A DNA stretch of 64,000 nucleotides, from the NCBI GenBank assembly GCA_017562135.1, contig QEYB01000952.1, forward strand, positions 1 to 64,000, given 5' to 3'. The DNA is from Dipylidium caninum. Its lineage: Eukaryota > Platyhelminthes > Cestoda > Cyclophyllidea > Dipylidiidae. A program made the position numbers and the translations under genes. Under the pieces are notes generated by a model. The model ran no database searches. It was given only the letters and a program-made list of their open reading frames with translations, and was not told where the DNA came from. Every line of letters begins with the position of its first letter. The stretch's first letter is position 1. Shown here in pieces: positions 36,271-49,000 of the stretch.

Positions 36271-39200
36271 GAGGTGGTATATTCCTCAACTTCAGGAAGG
36301 CGGGCAGGAGAAGATGCGGAATTTGATGTACACCCCAAAAACATCAGTGATTCAGCAACACTGGTGGTATTTAAATTTCATCCGAGTTTCATTCTTGGTA
36401 ATGAAAAACGTTGTTACTGATAATGCTATCATGCCTCGGAAATGTTAAGTCATCACAGACGGCAGGAAATGTCAAATTGTCGTTTGACTTGCACTTCGGA
36501 ACGCAAAAGTAGGCGAACTGTCATTTGTTGGGAGTGTATTCAAAAGGCTTTTTTGCAGTAATGCAGTCACGTGGGGTTGACAAGGCCATGGGCTGGCAGT
36601 CAAGTGATGAGGCAAGAGTTGGATGCGACTAAGTGTTGGTTTCACTCAACTTCCACTCGAGGAAATGCGGATTTGCGCGGGTTGGCCATTACTCGGAGCG
36701 CAGACAGGAGACGTGGTCTTGGTGGCTGAACGCATGCTCTGCGCCTGACTGCTGACATCGCCCGTCCCGTCTTGCCCCTATCTCATGTCCGGCGTCCACT
36801 TCCTACCACAGAATGTTTGTGTATTAGTGACGTGGCCACCACTGATTTTCATGTTTTTTAAAAGTTGCATATTACCTTGCCGCCTGTGGTTTGGACGTTT
36901 TTCATCGAATGTCGACGATGCGAAACAGTTGTTCATGGTATTACGCACCTCGCCATTGAAAAACAGACCCACACTAAAGTTTACTTAGTGACAAAGCAGT
37001 AAGCTGGTTGTCACGGCATAGTAAGACGGGCGTCACGATGGTTGCAGTGGTCTAATTCTATGCGCTTTGTAATCTTTGAAACCTTTCCATGGAGGATAGG
37101 GGTGTATTCACTTGAGGTGTCCTCACAGAGCTTAGGGAGGAGAGCAGGTGAAGACGGAATGAAGTAGAAAGCCTTTCTTAGTGGAGGACCTCCAAGTATT
37201 CCTGAGCACGGAGCAAGGCGCATAAGGCGAGATGAGTATTCCGTCTATAGAGTATAGATGGACTGTGGAGAGAATTCAAAGGACCTAGGCGAATGTCGAC
37301 TTGCGCACAGTTTGAAAAGACTGTTCAAATAGGGCATCTGTGAAAATCGCGAATGAAATCACAAGACTAGCAGCCCCTTTATAATGAGTGCTCATCTTGG
37401 ATTGCCGAGTAGAACATTTTTATCACTTCGACGTCTGTGATACGCTTTCTTCGGTAGCACCATAGCACCATGGACCCAGGGGCGAAAGATTCATAAGATG
37501 GCGGCGGTTGGGCTCCCATCGGTAGTAAGCAGGTCCCCTTGAGTTCTGGTGCTCCAACTCGCCACACTCAACAAGTCCGTTTCCCGTCGCTACTGTTAAG
37601 TGGACAAGCAGACACCGTCTTCCCCGCCTTCCACCTGCGGCCCTCCCCCCCGCGCCCCCTCAGGCCTTAATTGACAGTCGGTTGCCGATCTCCTTCGTAG
37701 AAGGCAAAAAACGGATTGTCGACAGGCAGAGCCAAATTTCTGCCGTAAAAATTCGATTCTATTATGGTAGGGGCACTCAGCGGTATTGTCGAACGGGTCT
37801 TGTCGTGTGTCTCCCTCCCCCCCCCCCCCCCGGTATGGGCGAAGGCGTCGACAGCATGACCACGCCATGAAGGACGATCACAAACGCGACACTTGAGGCC
37901 TCTCCTTGCCTCCGGGCTCGAGGCATCGAAACGAACGGCGAGGAGGAATGGGGGAACTACTGACCCGGGTGGAGGGAGGACTCTTGAAATTATTTGTTAT
38001 CACACAGACTTGACTAAATAACCACCAATTCATGTATGATTTAAACTTCACTGTACGACTCTCTTGACTACGTAAATTGCGGTGGGAAGGTGATCATCCA
38101 GAACCACGGGGAAGCATCCCCACACCAATTAAGCTTTCACAAATATGAAAGGAAGACGGAACTTGTGACAAATCGAGTCCCTTCCATGTTTAATCGCGTG
38201 TGGGGATTTTTGGTGGAGTAGTTAAGATGAATGAAAAAACAGTAGGACTTCTTCCCACTACCGGTCATGTTTGGAGGGTGGCGCCTCAAACTGCCGAACT
38301 TTTCGCTCTCGCCGAAACGCCTATAACCCTACTTTCCCTCTCGGTGCTGCTGGGGAGAAAAAAAACTAAGAATAATCGCCTGCGTTTTAAAGCGTCTCTC
38401 AAATCATCTTTTCACTGATTGAACTTTAATTCGAACCCTTTCCAAAATACATCGGAGGGAAGAACAAAATTGTAATAAAATCAGCATTGGTTACACGCCC
38501 TTAATAGCGGAACCATTTATTCCTCCGTTAACCACTTCAAGTAAGCCCTAAGTCGCCCTCTCTGTGAAACAACCGTACCAACTTCCTCGCCGCGCTGTCT
38601 CTTTGTCCATCCGCCCGAAGAGAGGTTCCTTTAACCCTGCGTGGAGGAGGCACGGAACGTGGGGTGCTCCGCAAATGTCTTTAGTGCGACTGGGTTCGCG
38701 TGGCCGCGCCGATGATTTATGGCGGATGAGATTTCCAGCCTTCAGCTTTACGTTAAATTTCCTACCAAAACTTTTTTGGGCACACTGAAATTCCTCTGTG
38801 CGTTTCCTGACGCGTCAGGAGGCAAGTTAGTGGGCGGGCTACGCTGAAAGACATTGTTCCGCTAAGCGCTTGACGTTAAATGTCGCCTATGTAATAGCCG
38901 AGGAAATGCACGTAAAATCGGGCGATTTTTCGGATTAAGTGCAGGTGAAGTTGTCCCCGTTGCTGGCCTCTCAAGATTGCCTACCGAAATGAAAATGTAT
39001 TCAGCGGTAAAAGCTTCTAATTAACTTTGCCCCCATCCCAGTTTTCAATATTTTACAGGCGAATTGTCACGGAATCTGAAGAAGAGTGCATCCTGTCGCC
39101 TCGGACGGGACTTGTCAACGAACAGGTTGTGGTGGCTAGTCGGTCGAATAACTCCGACAAAACTGCGGAAAGAGAATGAAATTGTTTCACGGAATCCCGA

Positions 39201-41483
39201 AGTAAAACTATGTGGAAGAGGAATAGATATTTCTAGAATGCACCAGCCACCCCGTAAGGCCTTTGTGGAGCACGCCGCTTGAGTTCAAGGCGTCAAAGTT
39301 CCGAGGGATGCGTTATGACGCCGAGCAAGTGCCTTCCGATTTCATGGTTAGCTTTCAGGAGGTGCCGACTTCTAGGCGGCGGGCCTGGCATTGAAGACAG
39401 TGAGCAAGACTTGGAATTACTGTTAAGTAACTTTTTAGAGATTTTCGCATTTAACGTTCCTACAGTGGTATCCGGGTCGATTTCCCACGCCCTCCATCAA
39501 GTTCACATTTTTTTCGCCCTTCACTATGCAACTTGCCATCAACGGCACGGCCATTCGCAGGGCTCTGTGCCAAACCGCTTCCCCTTGTCACCACGTTGGG
39601 GTGGCTTTGCATTTTGTTTATCCGCGGGCTTCTGCTCTCGGCCGACAAGTAGCCTTGCTCGGAGCGCGAGAGAATGCATAGTCGACTGGAGGAACATAAT
39701 TCACTTTCTCGATATGCAACGGCACGCTAATTTAATTTAATTCCATACCTCTTAACTGGATCTCATAAACAGTTTCACTGTGGACACTCGACCGCAAGGC
39801 TAAAATTTAAGGAGAACAAGCCGATTACTTGGCGAAGCAGTCATCTATTTTAAGAAAAGTGACCGATTTCATCGGCCTTGCAATGGCTGCACGCCAACAC
39901 GCGGGCTGCGGCGCCAAAAAGGTTGTTGCCAGCGCAGCGTCCGTGGGGAAATGCTCTGCCCTAGCAGTTAGACCACAAATTAGGCGCCAGGGCAGTGCTC
40001 AGCGGCGGACCTCTACCGTCCGAACTGCGGCATGCCGCTTGTATCAACTAAACCGCTAACAATTTAAGGTCATCACCACAGACAAAATGATTGTTCATTC
40101 GCCTTAAACGTCGACTAATCTACACTCCACCTGCCGAAGCGGTGCCAGAGGCATACTGGCCCACGGAGGTGGCGTCGGGTCATCAGTCCGTGAGTGGAGG
40201 CGACTGACATTGCTGGTGAGTCGTGCAAGTCAGACCGAAACGACAATATCTGTAAAAGTGAATTTGCGCTGCCATTGTTTCGCATCTGGTGGTGGAGGCC
40301 CAGACCCACACCTTCTCTTCTTTCTTCCCAACATTCATTCCCGACAAAGTGAGGCGAGGGGAATTCCCTCACAATGGCCTGTCGACGCCTCGTACCGTCC
40401 TTTTGCACACACGTCATTCCTTCGTGGTCAAACAATGACCGCGTCTGTCCACAAAGTGCACACCTCCTTCCTTTCACAACCTTTTCTTAGCTTGCCTTCT
40501 GATTTTAGTCACAACCTTGTTCAATTTGTCACAAGAGTGGCCGAGGAAGCTCTACAAAAAGTTTTTTTTATTTTTGCGAAACTCTCGCAAGACTTCTCTT
40601 TCCTCTCCTCGCTGCGCAACGTCTGCAGGCGGGATTTTCTTAAACAGGCGCCACTTTGCTCGGTTTGGTAGCAGGCGAAATGTCGTCGGAGCACCTTCTC
40701 CGGGGTACACAAAGTCATCTGCTTTAACCTTCCTCCACCATTCTATTCAGCGCAACCGCTGGGAGGTCGAAAGTCTGTAATTTGCAGAATTGGTACCCAG
40801 AAGTCTGAAAATCTACCCTCTTGAGCATTACGCAATGAAGTCATTTGAGCAGTTTTCTCTCTACAATTTCGCCCAAAAGCGCCTCTCTTTTACGTGGGAA
40901 CGGATGAAAATCCCTTCAGGATTGGCGACAACCGGCTTTTCCACCTTGCCGATAAGTTTTCGTTGAGGAGCTTCTGTGATGTAAGTAAGGCACTGAGGAG
41001 AAAAAGGACCGATTACTTGATGCTGCCAGGTTTTCCCTCAATCATTCTAGCCTTAAGTCTACGTATGATCATATCAAATTGCCAGTTTTTCGTACATATC
41101 TACTATAGAATTTGAATTGCACTAAAATTATTTCGTCACCGACTTCTTTCGGCTGAAAGAAGCTCGAGTAAGAAAGCTGCCTCCACCTGAGTTTAATGTT
41201 AATTCGTTCAATGTAAATGTAGAGTAAGAAATCGCGCAAAATTTTAGCATCGTTAAGGAGAGATGTGCGTAAACATCGTCCAAAATGGGAAAAACGCAGT
41301 GAATAGAATCTTTATCACGCGTTGTACCTGCCTTGCGTGCGATGCATTCATATGTACACGTGCATGATATACCAACACGGGGGGTTTCGATGAAGAAGCA
41401 GGGCGCCTTTTAGGAGCAGAGGCAAAGCTAACTACAGTAGCAGGAGCAGCAGTAGCAGCTGTCAGTCGTCTGAAAGGCGGAAT
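36271..41483. other. Intergenic region, no recognised gene
   Basis: No exon with a recognisable domain was found. Contents include a run of about 15 C at 37817-37831 and many short frames without family resemblance. The last few hundred bases, to about 41.2 kb, may carry the 3' UTR of the MBOAT7 gene. Confidence 0.6.
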
Positions 41484-44400
41484 CTATAGGTAGGCATCGA
41501 TGACGCGAGGTTCCCAGGCTTTCCCCGTTTGGCTGAGATTTCTCGCGGTCGCCTCTGCCACATTTTCGCCAGGGTTCTCCACGGTCCATCGCTCAAACGC
41601 CGAGACAAATTTGCCCAGTGCGAGGTGGGCCAGACTCAACACGAGACCGATCACATGAACGTAGAAGCCCATGGAGGACCAGAGGTCCCACACATCCTCC
41701 GCCGAGAGCAGAATCCACCCCGCGGCTAGGTAATCGACAGACCGCATTTTAAAGAACCATCGGAGGAAAGCCAATCCGCCTGGGGGCAAAGTAAATCCGC
41801 AGAAGGCCATCACAGTGGCCATTCCGTCCTCAGCCATTGACATTAGCGGCAGTGTCAGATGCGTCAAGAAGTAGACCGGTTGGACTCCGTACCAGAGGGA
41901 GTTGACGAGAAGTGTGACCACAGAGCGAACGAATCGTGTGCCCAAGCAGCGACGGTAAATGTAGCTATTCATCCAGTAGTAAAGTGTCTGATTCCAAGCT
42001 CCAAAACTCTCACGAAGTGTCGGACTGAATTCGCACTTCCAAATGCTAACGGCTTGTATCGTCGAGTAGTTGTAGAAATGAGAACGCGACTCAATCACCA
42101 CGGGATCTTCGTTTTTGCTGGTCGAATTTATCTCGTCCATGAGGAGATGGTAGTCCTCATTTTTATATTGCATGTCACCTCTTCCTTGGGGTTCAAACTG
42201 AGACATCCATCTACAAATGGTGGCATATGAATGTTAAGATGCATAAGTGAAATGCGCACCTGAGGGACATCTAACTTTGCCTCGGCCCAAACCGTGTTTG
42301 CGCATGGTAAGGTGTAAATAAGTGCAGCATATGTCTCTCTCAAAAAGGGCACTTCCCCATTAGTAAAAGCGTGTTTTTCCTAAGGCGTTTCCCATAGTTA
42401 ACGTTATTCCATTACATACATTAGTGGTTGTGGTAAAATCAGGTGGAATTTATTACCCTTTTCGTGTACTCTATCAGGTCTCAAGTCCGCGCCAAGCGTT
42501 GTTATTCGTTTAGAAGATGTTATGGCTTATGATAAAGTGCACGTCGGGTCCAGTCGAAGTGAAATATCAAACGAAGTGTATGCGCATGGATGACTGCCTC
42601 GAGGCCACTCGTCTTCCATGAAGTTCACAAGGGACACACTGGAGAGCCCATCGTTGACGCGGAGACACGCTCGAGACTTTTGGCCCTCACTGATTAAAAC
42701 GGCCACTTCAAGCCAACATGTTCATCGGCGCCACTGACGCCCCACCCCGGGGGAACATAGCGGAACCTTGGTTTTGCGTAGCTTTGGGTTGAGAACAATT
42801 GTGTTCTTTTTTAACTTTCACATTTTGTCGTACTTTTGTTGGAATTCCACTTAACATCGCGCTCGGTTGCACCTTTTAAGGAAATGTCCTTCGCCAAAGC
42901 ATAAACAGTGCAGGCCAAAGAAGGGGGGAACATTCTCTGGATGATTTCAGCGACAAGATGCACACTGAATCATATGGTAGGCTTACATTTTTGGCTCGTT
43001 ATCGCTTTAGAAAGGAGCTAAGATGGAAAAGAATAACTTATTCAATAGTTTTTATGTTTAACTGGGGCGCATCACAGTGGTCACGTCCGACTATTGAGGG
43101 AAAGGGCACTGACACTAGTAGTTTTTTTTGTTTAACAGCGAATATGTTGGGGCATACTTCAGGAGTGCCAGCGATTCGAAGGCCACACTGACAAGAAGAT
43201 CCTCTGCTCATTGCCTTTGTGTCCTCTCTCAGCCCTTATATAACCGTTTAAGCCACAAAATTTGGGACACCACAACCTTTGTCACTCTAAATGAGCTTGA
43301 TGCTGGTAGCACCGGGCTTTGTGGCTGGCCAAGAGGGATGAAGAGACAAAAGGAAAACAATTACCTGTCAAGGGCAACAAGGTCAGTGGGTCCCTCTCCG
43401 ACAGCGGGACGCGAAATAGCAGGATAGGCGCCGAGCCCGACACTCATGCAAACACACTCGCCCATAACCCAGGCGAAGTAGAGTTGCATGCGATAGACGA
43501 AGAAGAGTGCAGCCAAGTACATTAGACGGGCTATCAGCCGCCCCTTCCGCAACTCAGGATCCCGCAAATCCTGTTAAAAGGACCACAGATACTCGTCTTC
43601 TGGAACCATTCCAGTCTAAAAATGCCTTTCGCCGACAGCCCCAGTGAAAGAAGGTCAGCGTGAAGGACATTATTTAGTACGTCTAAACGGTCTCCATACC
43701 CCCATTTCGTGATAACTGCTAGCATCGTTGGTACACTATTAAGCAAGGTCTCACGTAATGAGACGGCGGTTCCAAAGGGTTTAGAATTGATGTAACTGGT
43801 AGAGATTTGCCTTCGCATATCACAACGGAGGCTAGTGTTTAATTCCTTCCTATGTCCACGTTGCTTTTTGTGAGCCTGCATCTATAACGCGCTTCAGTTA
43901 AGCGTCTTTTTTCCAGAACTCATGTATTCGATATACGCCGAATTCCTTATTATATTAAATCACTTTATGAATGCAATACAAATTTTCATTCTGAACATCT
44001 GATGCAGGAGTATCTATTGTTACAACATCAAGTGGAGAAAAAATCCCAAACTCTGCCCCACAAAATACCTGTTCTTGTCCAAATTCTGATCCACTTATAA
44101 GCTAAGACTCGCGGTCATAAAAGCAAATTCATTCAGGCACAAATGGAATGCATCAAATTGTCTATTTTTCATTTTCATGGATGGCTAAATCTAAATTTTT
44201 GAATGCAATGGAAATCCATTAGTCTTATTGGAGGACTGCTTAAGCATTAAACAGGATCCTTCGGTAAGTAATTTTACATCCCCGAAACCTAGAGAGCAGG
44301 TTTATTTTGGAATGTACTCCCTGACGCATGTTTGGCTTAAAAATACAAGTATTTAGTTAGACAAAAATGGGCCTACAAGTTTTGTATAGAACAGAATACA

Positions 44401-45822
44401 CCTTCCGTTTAATGTATTTTTCACTCAATTTAACTCAGACCATGAATGTCAACCTTCAGAATGCGTGAAACTATTTAATTAAAGCTGCATTCTTATTGTG
44501 ATTTAACGACCGAAAACATCTACACGACTACTCTAATACGGCCCTAAGAATGTTTTTTATGGCAATTAAACATTCAGGAATACTAATTCAATCACATTTT
44601 AGTGTAGGTAAAATGTTTGAGGCTGATATTAAATAATCTAGTTATACAAACGATCACACTATTCATTGCTGTTATGTGAAAGCGCGACATATCACATACT
44701 ATATATAATATGCTTTTGAGATAGAAATAAGGACACTGAAAGCCCATCGCAACATCATTTTGCTTCATATAATAAGATCCGCAAACTGGATGCTAATTAG
44801 CAGATTTTCGTAGACACTGTTGAAAATAGTAAACCAAAGGTGGTGTATATGTGTTAAAACTTACATCAAAGGAAACAAAATAGGAGCTAATCAAATATGC
44901 GACAACAAAGAAAGGAACCTCTTGAATTCGCCGCCAAAATGGTCCGCAAGATAATCCTGGGGCTTTCGATGGCCATCCACTAAGCATATCATTGTACGTT
45001 CGATATGTGTAATAGGGCCCTTAAACAATGTTTTCGTCAGTAGTTTGTAAAATAGTATAATACAGTCATTTCAAGACACCAGGACATATCAGTAAGATCA
45101 TATGTAGCGCTAAGTAGATAAAGATATCAGTCAACAGATTTTAATGCAAGGTAACATGAAGTTTATCCTGAACGGAATACAAATCTATGGAAAATCAACA
45201 AAAATCAACAAAACAAATGCCGCTAACCTGTGAGCATTCCTATGTAACAAAAAAAGTAACTAACAATATCATAGGGTGTAGTAATCACCCCTTTGTATTT
45301 GAGAAGTATGTTTAAGTACTCCTGCGAAGTAGGACTGTTTCTTTTATTTTTCTTAAGTTTACAAATAATGTCCCATGTATCATGCAACTCGAACGATACT
45401 CCGACTACCTATAAAAAACGTTAAGAAGCTTTATTGCCTACTTTTAGAGTCAGCGATAAATGAAACACTTTAGTCAAAGGAGATGGCTTAGTAAAGCCAT
45501 AATAATGGGCTGTATGGAAAAAAGCGAGGTGTGCAAATCCCCAAAGGAACACAGCGTAGTGAATAAACCTGAAATCATGTATAAAAAGCTCTTACCTAGG
45601 GTTGATAAGGGAATAAAATATCACAAATCCTCCTATCAGTACAAAAGCGTGCCACACCTCCGAGCCACATATTACTATCGCTGATGATAGACCGATAGCC
45701 ATACATACGAAACGCTTGACTTCCCCCTTAGCTCTCCTTACGATACAACCTGCTACGATTGATGTTCCCAAAAACACTATAAACAATATGTTCTGCCGAA
45801 ACATGGTGTGTGAATAAATCAT
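41484..45822 (-). CDS. mboat7: MBOAT7-like lysophosphatidylinositol acyltransferase, 6 exons
   Basis: Multi-pass ER membrane O-acyltransferase. The family transfers arachidonoyl groups to lysophosphatidylinositol. Exons are 45822-45596, 45568-45442, 45408-45228, 45019-44865, 43570-43365 and 42210-41484. All junctions are GT-AG and phases close to 540 aa (human 472). Family landmarks in order are CYIGMLTGPYYTYRTYNDM, FVYRMQLYFAWVMGECVCM with GLGAYPA, AWNQTLYYWMNSYIYRR, and FFKMRSVDYLAAGWILLS. The conserved Asn is present (N372), but the motif WHG that carries the catalytic His reads WYG (Y406, codon TAC). The exon 1-2 and 2-3 introns are only 27 and 33 nt. A second in-frame ATG at 45804 could be the start instead. 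The C-terminal tail is hydrophilic and longer than in the human protein. Confidence 0.93.
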
Positions 45823-45916
45823 TTGCCTATCGGGCTAGTCTAGTTCAAAAGTTGGCCTCGACTTTGGTCGTTGCTAATGCCTGGTAGAGGAAAATTAAAA
45901 CAAATTGCGCATAGGG

Positions 45917-46020
45917 TTTAATTTATTTAATTTAAGTTTTATATTAAAGCTCTTTAAATTTTAAAATTTTTATTTTCAATGATTAAATAATTAAAATTTT
46001 AATAATAGCGTATAATAAAA
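45917..46020. promoter_or_regulatory. Extremely AT-rich block upstream of MBOAT7
   Basis: About 100 bp composed almost wholly of A and T (runs such as TTTAAATTTTAAAATTTTT), beginning some 95 bp upstream of the MBOAT7 first ATG on the minus strand. It may be a nucleosome-depleted promoter element; no defined factor site is claimed. Confidence 0.35.
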
Positions 46021-49000
46021 GTTAAGTGTGGGTCTTGTATGTAAGTGGCTGCAGTTCCTTATACTTTGAGCGTTTGTGGCGGCATGCATTTCTTTGTGAT
46101 TATAGCGACGTGTTTTAAAAAATCTCTTAGAGTTGTACAATAATGTTCTCAACGTAGTTGTAATAACTGATGTGAAAACCGGTTATAGATCAATATTTAT
46201 TACTATTATTATAGTCGGGAAAATAGAGCCATATGTGCCTTGATGCTGTAAGTTTTAAGTTGAACCCGTTGTACAATTTCTTTGGACTCAACCAATTCTC
46301 TCTCCCTATTCTTCTTCCAGCCGTATTACATCCTCCGCATTCAATATGTTAAACTTCTATCAGGCAGAGGTGATGTAATCTACCAATTCAATTGTATAAG
46401 TGTTCCTGCCTTGCTTTTCTCTGCATCAATCTCTGCTGTTCCATAATGGTTTATCCACCAGTTCTGTTCTATTGAACCTATTTACGATGCGGCCTTAGGC
46501 TCGAAAAATTAACATGAATTTTTATTAAGGCAAAAGTATCTTCCAATATTCGCACACATACCTTGCATAATCCTTAGTGGATAACATCATAATATGACAT
46601 TCTTTGCGGAGTTTCAAATTTTTTAGTTATGCACCAACTCATTTTATTTACGAACTTTAAATGAACCCTCAAGTATGTGAAAGATATGAGGTTAGGTAAA
46701 TAATAAAAGCATTTATTTAGTACATAACAGCCTTCTTTCAAGGATAAACTTTCAAATACCCTACGCCCGCTGTGAGCTCCCTGTGTACCTTGATATATCG
46801 TTTCGTAGGATGAGTTCTACCGCCGAAATTCTAGGATATGTCAATAGCTTTATCACAAACTCTGCCGGATATTTGTCTCCCATATGACAATCGGTTTTAT
46901 TTATTGCTTACAAGTGGAAGAAGGTACGAAATAAACAATGACACAGCCCGATTTCTCATGTATGTTACACAAATTCTTACGAAGGTGCATATTTCGTGAA
47001 AGTGCGCTGTTTGGAACTCAGGTCGCTGATGCGTTTTTCATACAATTGTATCTCGAATGATTGGGCACCCGTAGGCATACGGAGGCCCACTGTTTTGCTA
47101 GAGCATGGTGCGAATTTTACAAGGCCGACAGCTGGGTTGAGGAGAAGACACTACTTGACGAGAGTGACAAGTCCACAGTTAAGAATGTAGATTTAAGCGC
47201 AACGTAGTCAAGTAAAGTACTGATGACCACTAAAGAGGTTATTTAATAATTATCCCAAATTGTACATTTACAGACCCTATGAAGTCCGAATTTTCCTCCA
47301 GCCTTTTTGTGTAAAGGTGCTTCGGCAAATAATCGCTTTCAGATGAGTATAAATGAACACTTAAAAAGACTATTGGGGTTTATAATCAACATCAACGAAG
47401 TGAATTCAAACCTCACTACTTTCTAAAGCGTTAAAAGCATTTTGAAGACACCGTCTTTATACATGTGAGTGAAAGGAGCCACTGGTACTGTCGGAGAACT
47501 GCGTGTTGTTGTGTTAGAGATCGTGAATTTCTCTTCTTGGGGGTTGGATTTTGACTGAGAACCCATGGAGGGTGGTTTTATTATTAAAAAGCATGTAGCC
47601 TTGATGACAATATGTACGCCGCGCCCATCTGCACGAGGTGGACCCAAGTACACCCTCCTAAAAGTACTCTTCCCTCCATTCCGACTGCAAAGATCACCTC
47701 TGGACTTGTACAGTTGCTTCGGATTCGTTTGTAGAGATCGTAGCCAGTTAGGTCAACCAGGTGCTTCTACACCTGGTCTACGCCCATGAAGTGTATTCTG
47801 GTGGCTCGAAAAGTTCTTTCTCAAAGTAATATTGGCGGCAAATGGCTGAAAGTGGTTCTGGCACACCTCAATTGAGAGCAGATTTTAACAGGTCCCTTTT
47901 TCAAAGGATGGCTTTAAGAATTGTGGAATTTGCAGTGGGTCAAAAGCAGCCAACTTTCCTCTGACGAATGAATGGAGGAACTCATTCTTGCCTTACCATA
48001 AGCACGAAAGAAGTTACTGGACAGTGTCTAAACCTCTCTTGATTTGACCAGGTGCGAAAGGGAAAACTTTTATCGTACCCTGCCCCCCTTGGAGTCAACG
48101 ACACTTTAACGTCTCGTCGTGGCTCTCACGGTATCAATATATCTTCCAGTTGAAGCAAACCGCGAAGCATTCAAGCACATACCGCTGATCTCTGCCATTT
48201 TGTGGCTGCTTGGCCGGTGGTGGTCGTCGCAACGACGAGGGGCTTCGTGGACGGAGGACCCCGTTGCCAGCAGCGGGCGGACATTGCCCTTTCCGTCAGT
48301 CTCCATCAGCGTGAGTCAGAACAGAAAATATTCGGTCCGCCTTTATCGGTGGCATCATCTCGCAGCGGCGGGCGAGGCATTCGTGGGAAGTTCGCCAACT
48401 TCCTGAGATGACTCCGGATACCTGCATATTTGTTCTCAGACAACTTATCTACCACTTTTATCTGTGAAAACCCCAGTTACCGGCTTTCGGCATGGGTAAT
48501 TAGTTTCAAAGTGGTTGTTGTACCTTGTCTGATCGACCGCAGTTTTAGGGGTTTTGCTCGCCAACCCACGCATTCGCCTGCCACTCGCAAACAGGTCCAC
48601 GACCGTTTTTGTGATGAGCAACTGCGCAATGAGTTCCCCAGATGGTAACTTAACCCACGAATGCGTTCAGCGATTGCACACTTTTTAAATAAATGTACAG
48701 TCGAAATACGAAAATACAGACTATGAAAAAGGCCAAGTTAATCGGCACGAGCTAAGTTGATCATACTCTCACATAAAATTAGCAGGGTTGGCAGCGTCTG
48801 GCGTAAGCAGTGCCCCTTTGAGAAGGGAAAGACTTTTCACTCCCAGACAAAATCACTAAGGCATTGGCACGAGGTCGTAAGTTCATGTTCTAGCCAGCCA
48901 CTGGCCAAAGAGCACCTTCAACGCTGATTGGCGAGGGTCCAACCACCCGAAACTGCCGCTCCCTCAGAGCCAGCGATGAAAATGCTGCACCCACACGCCC

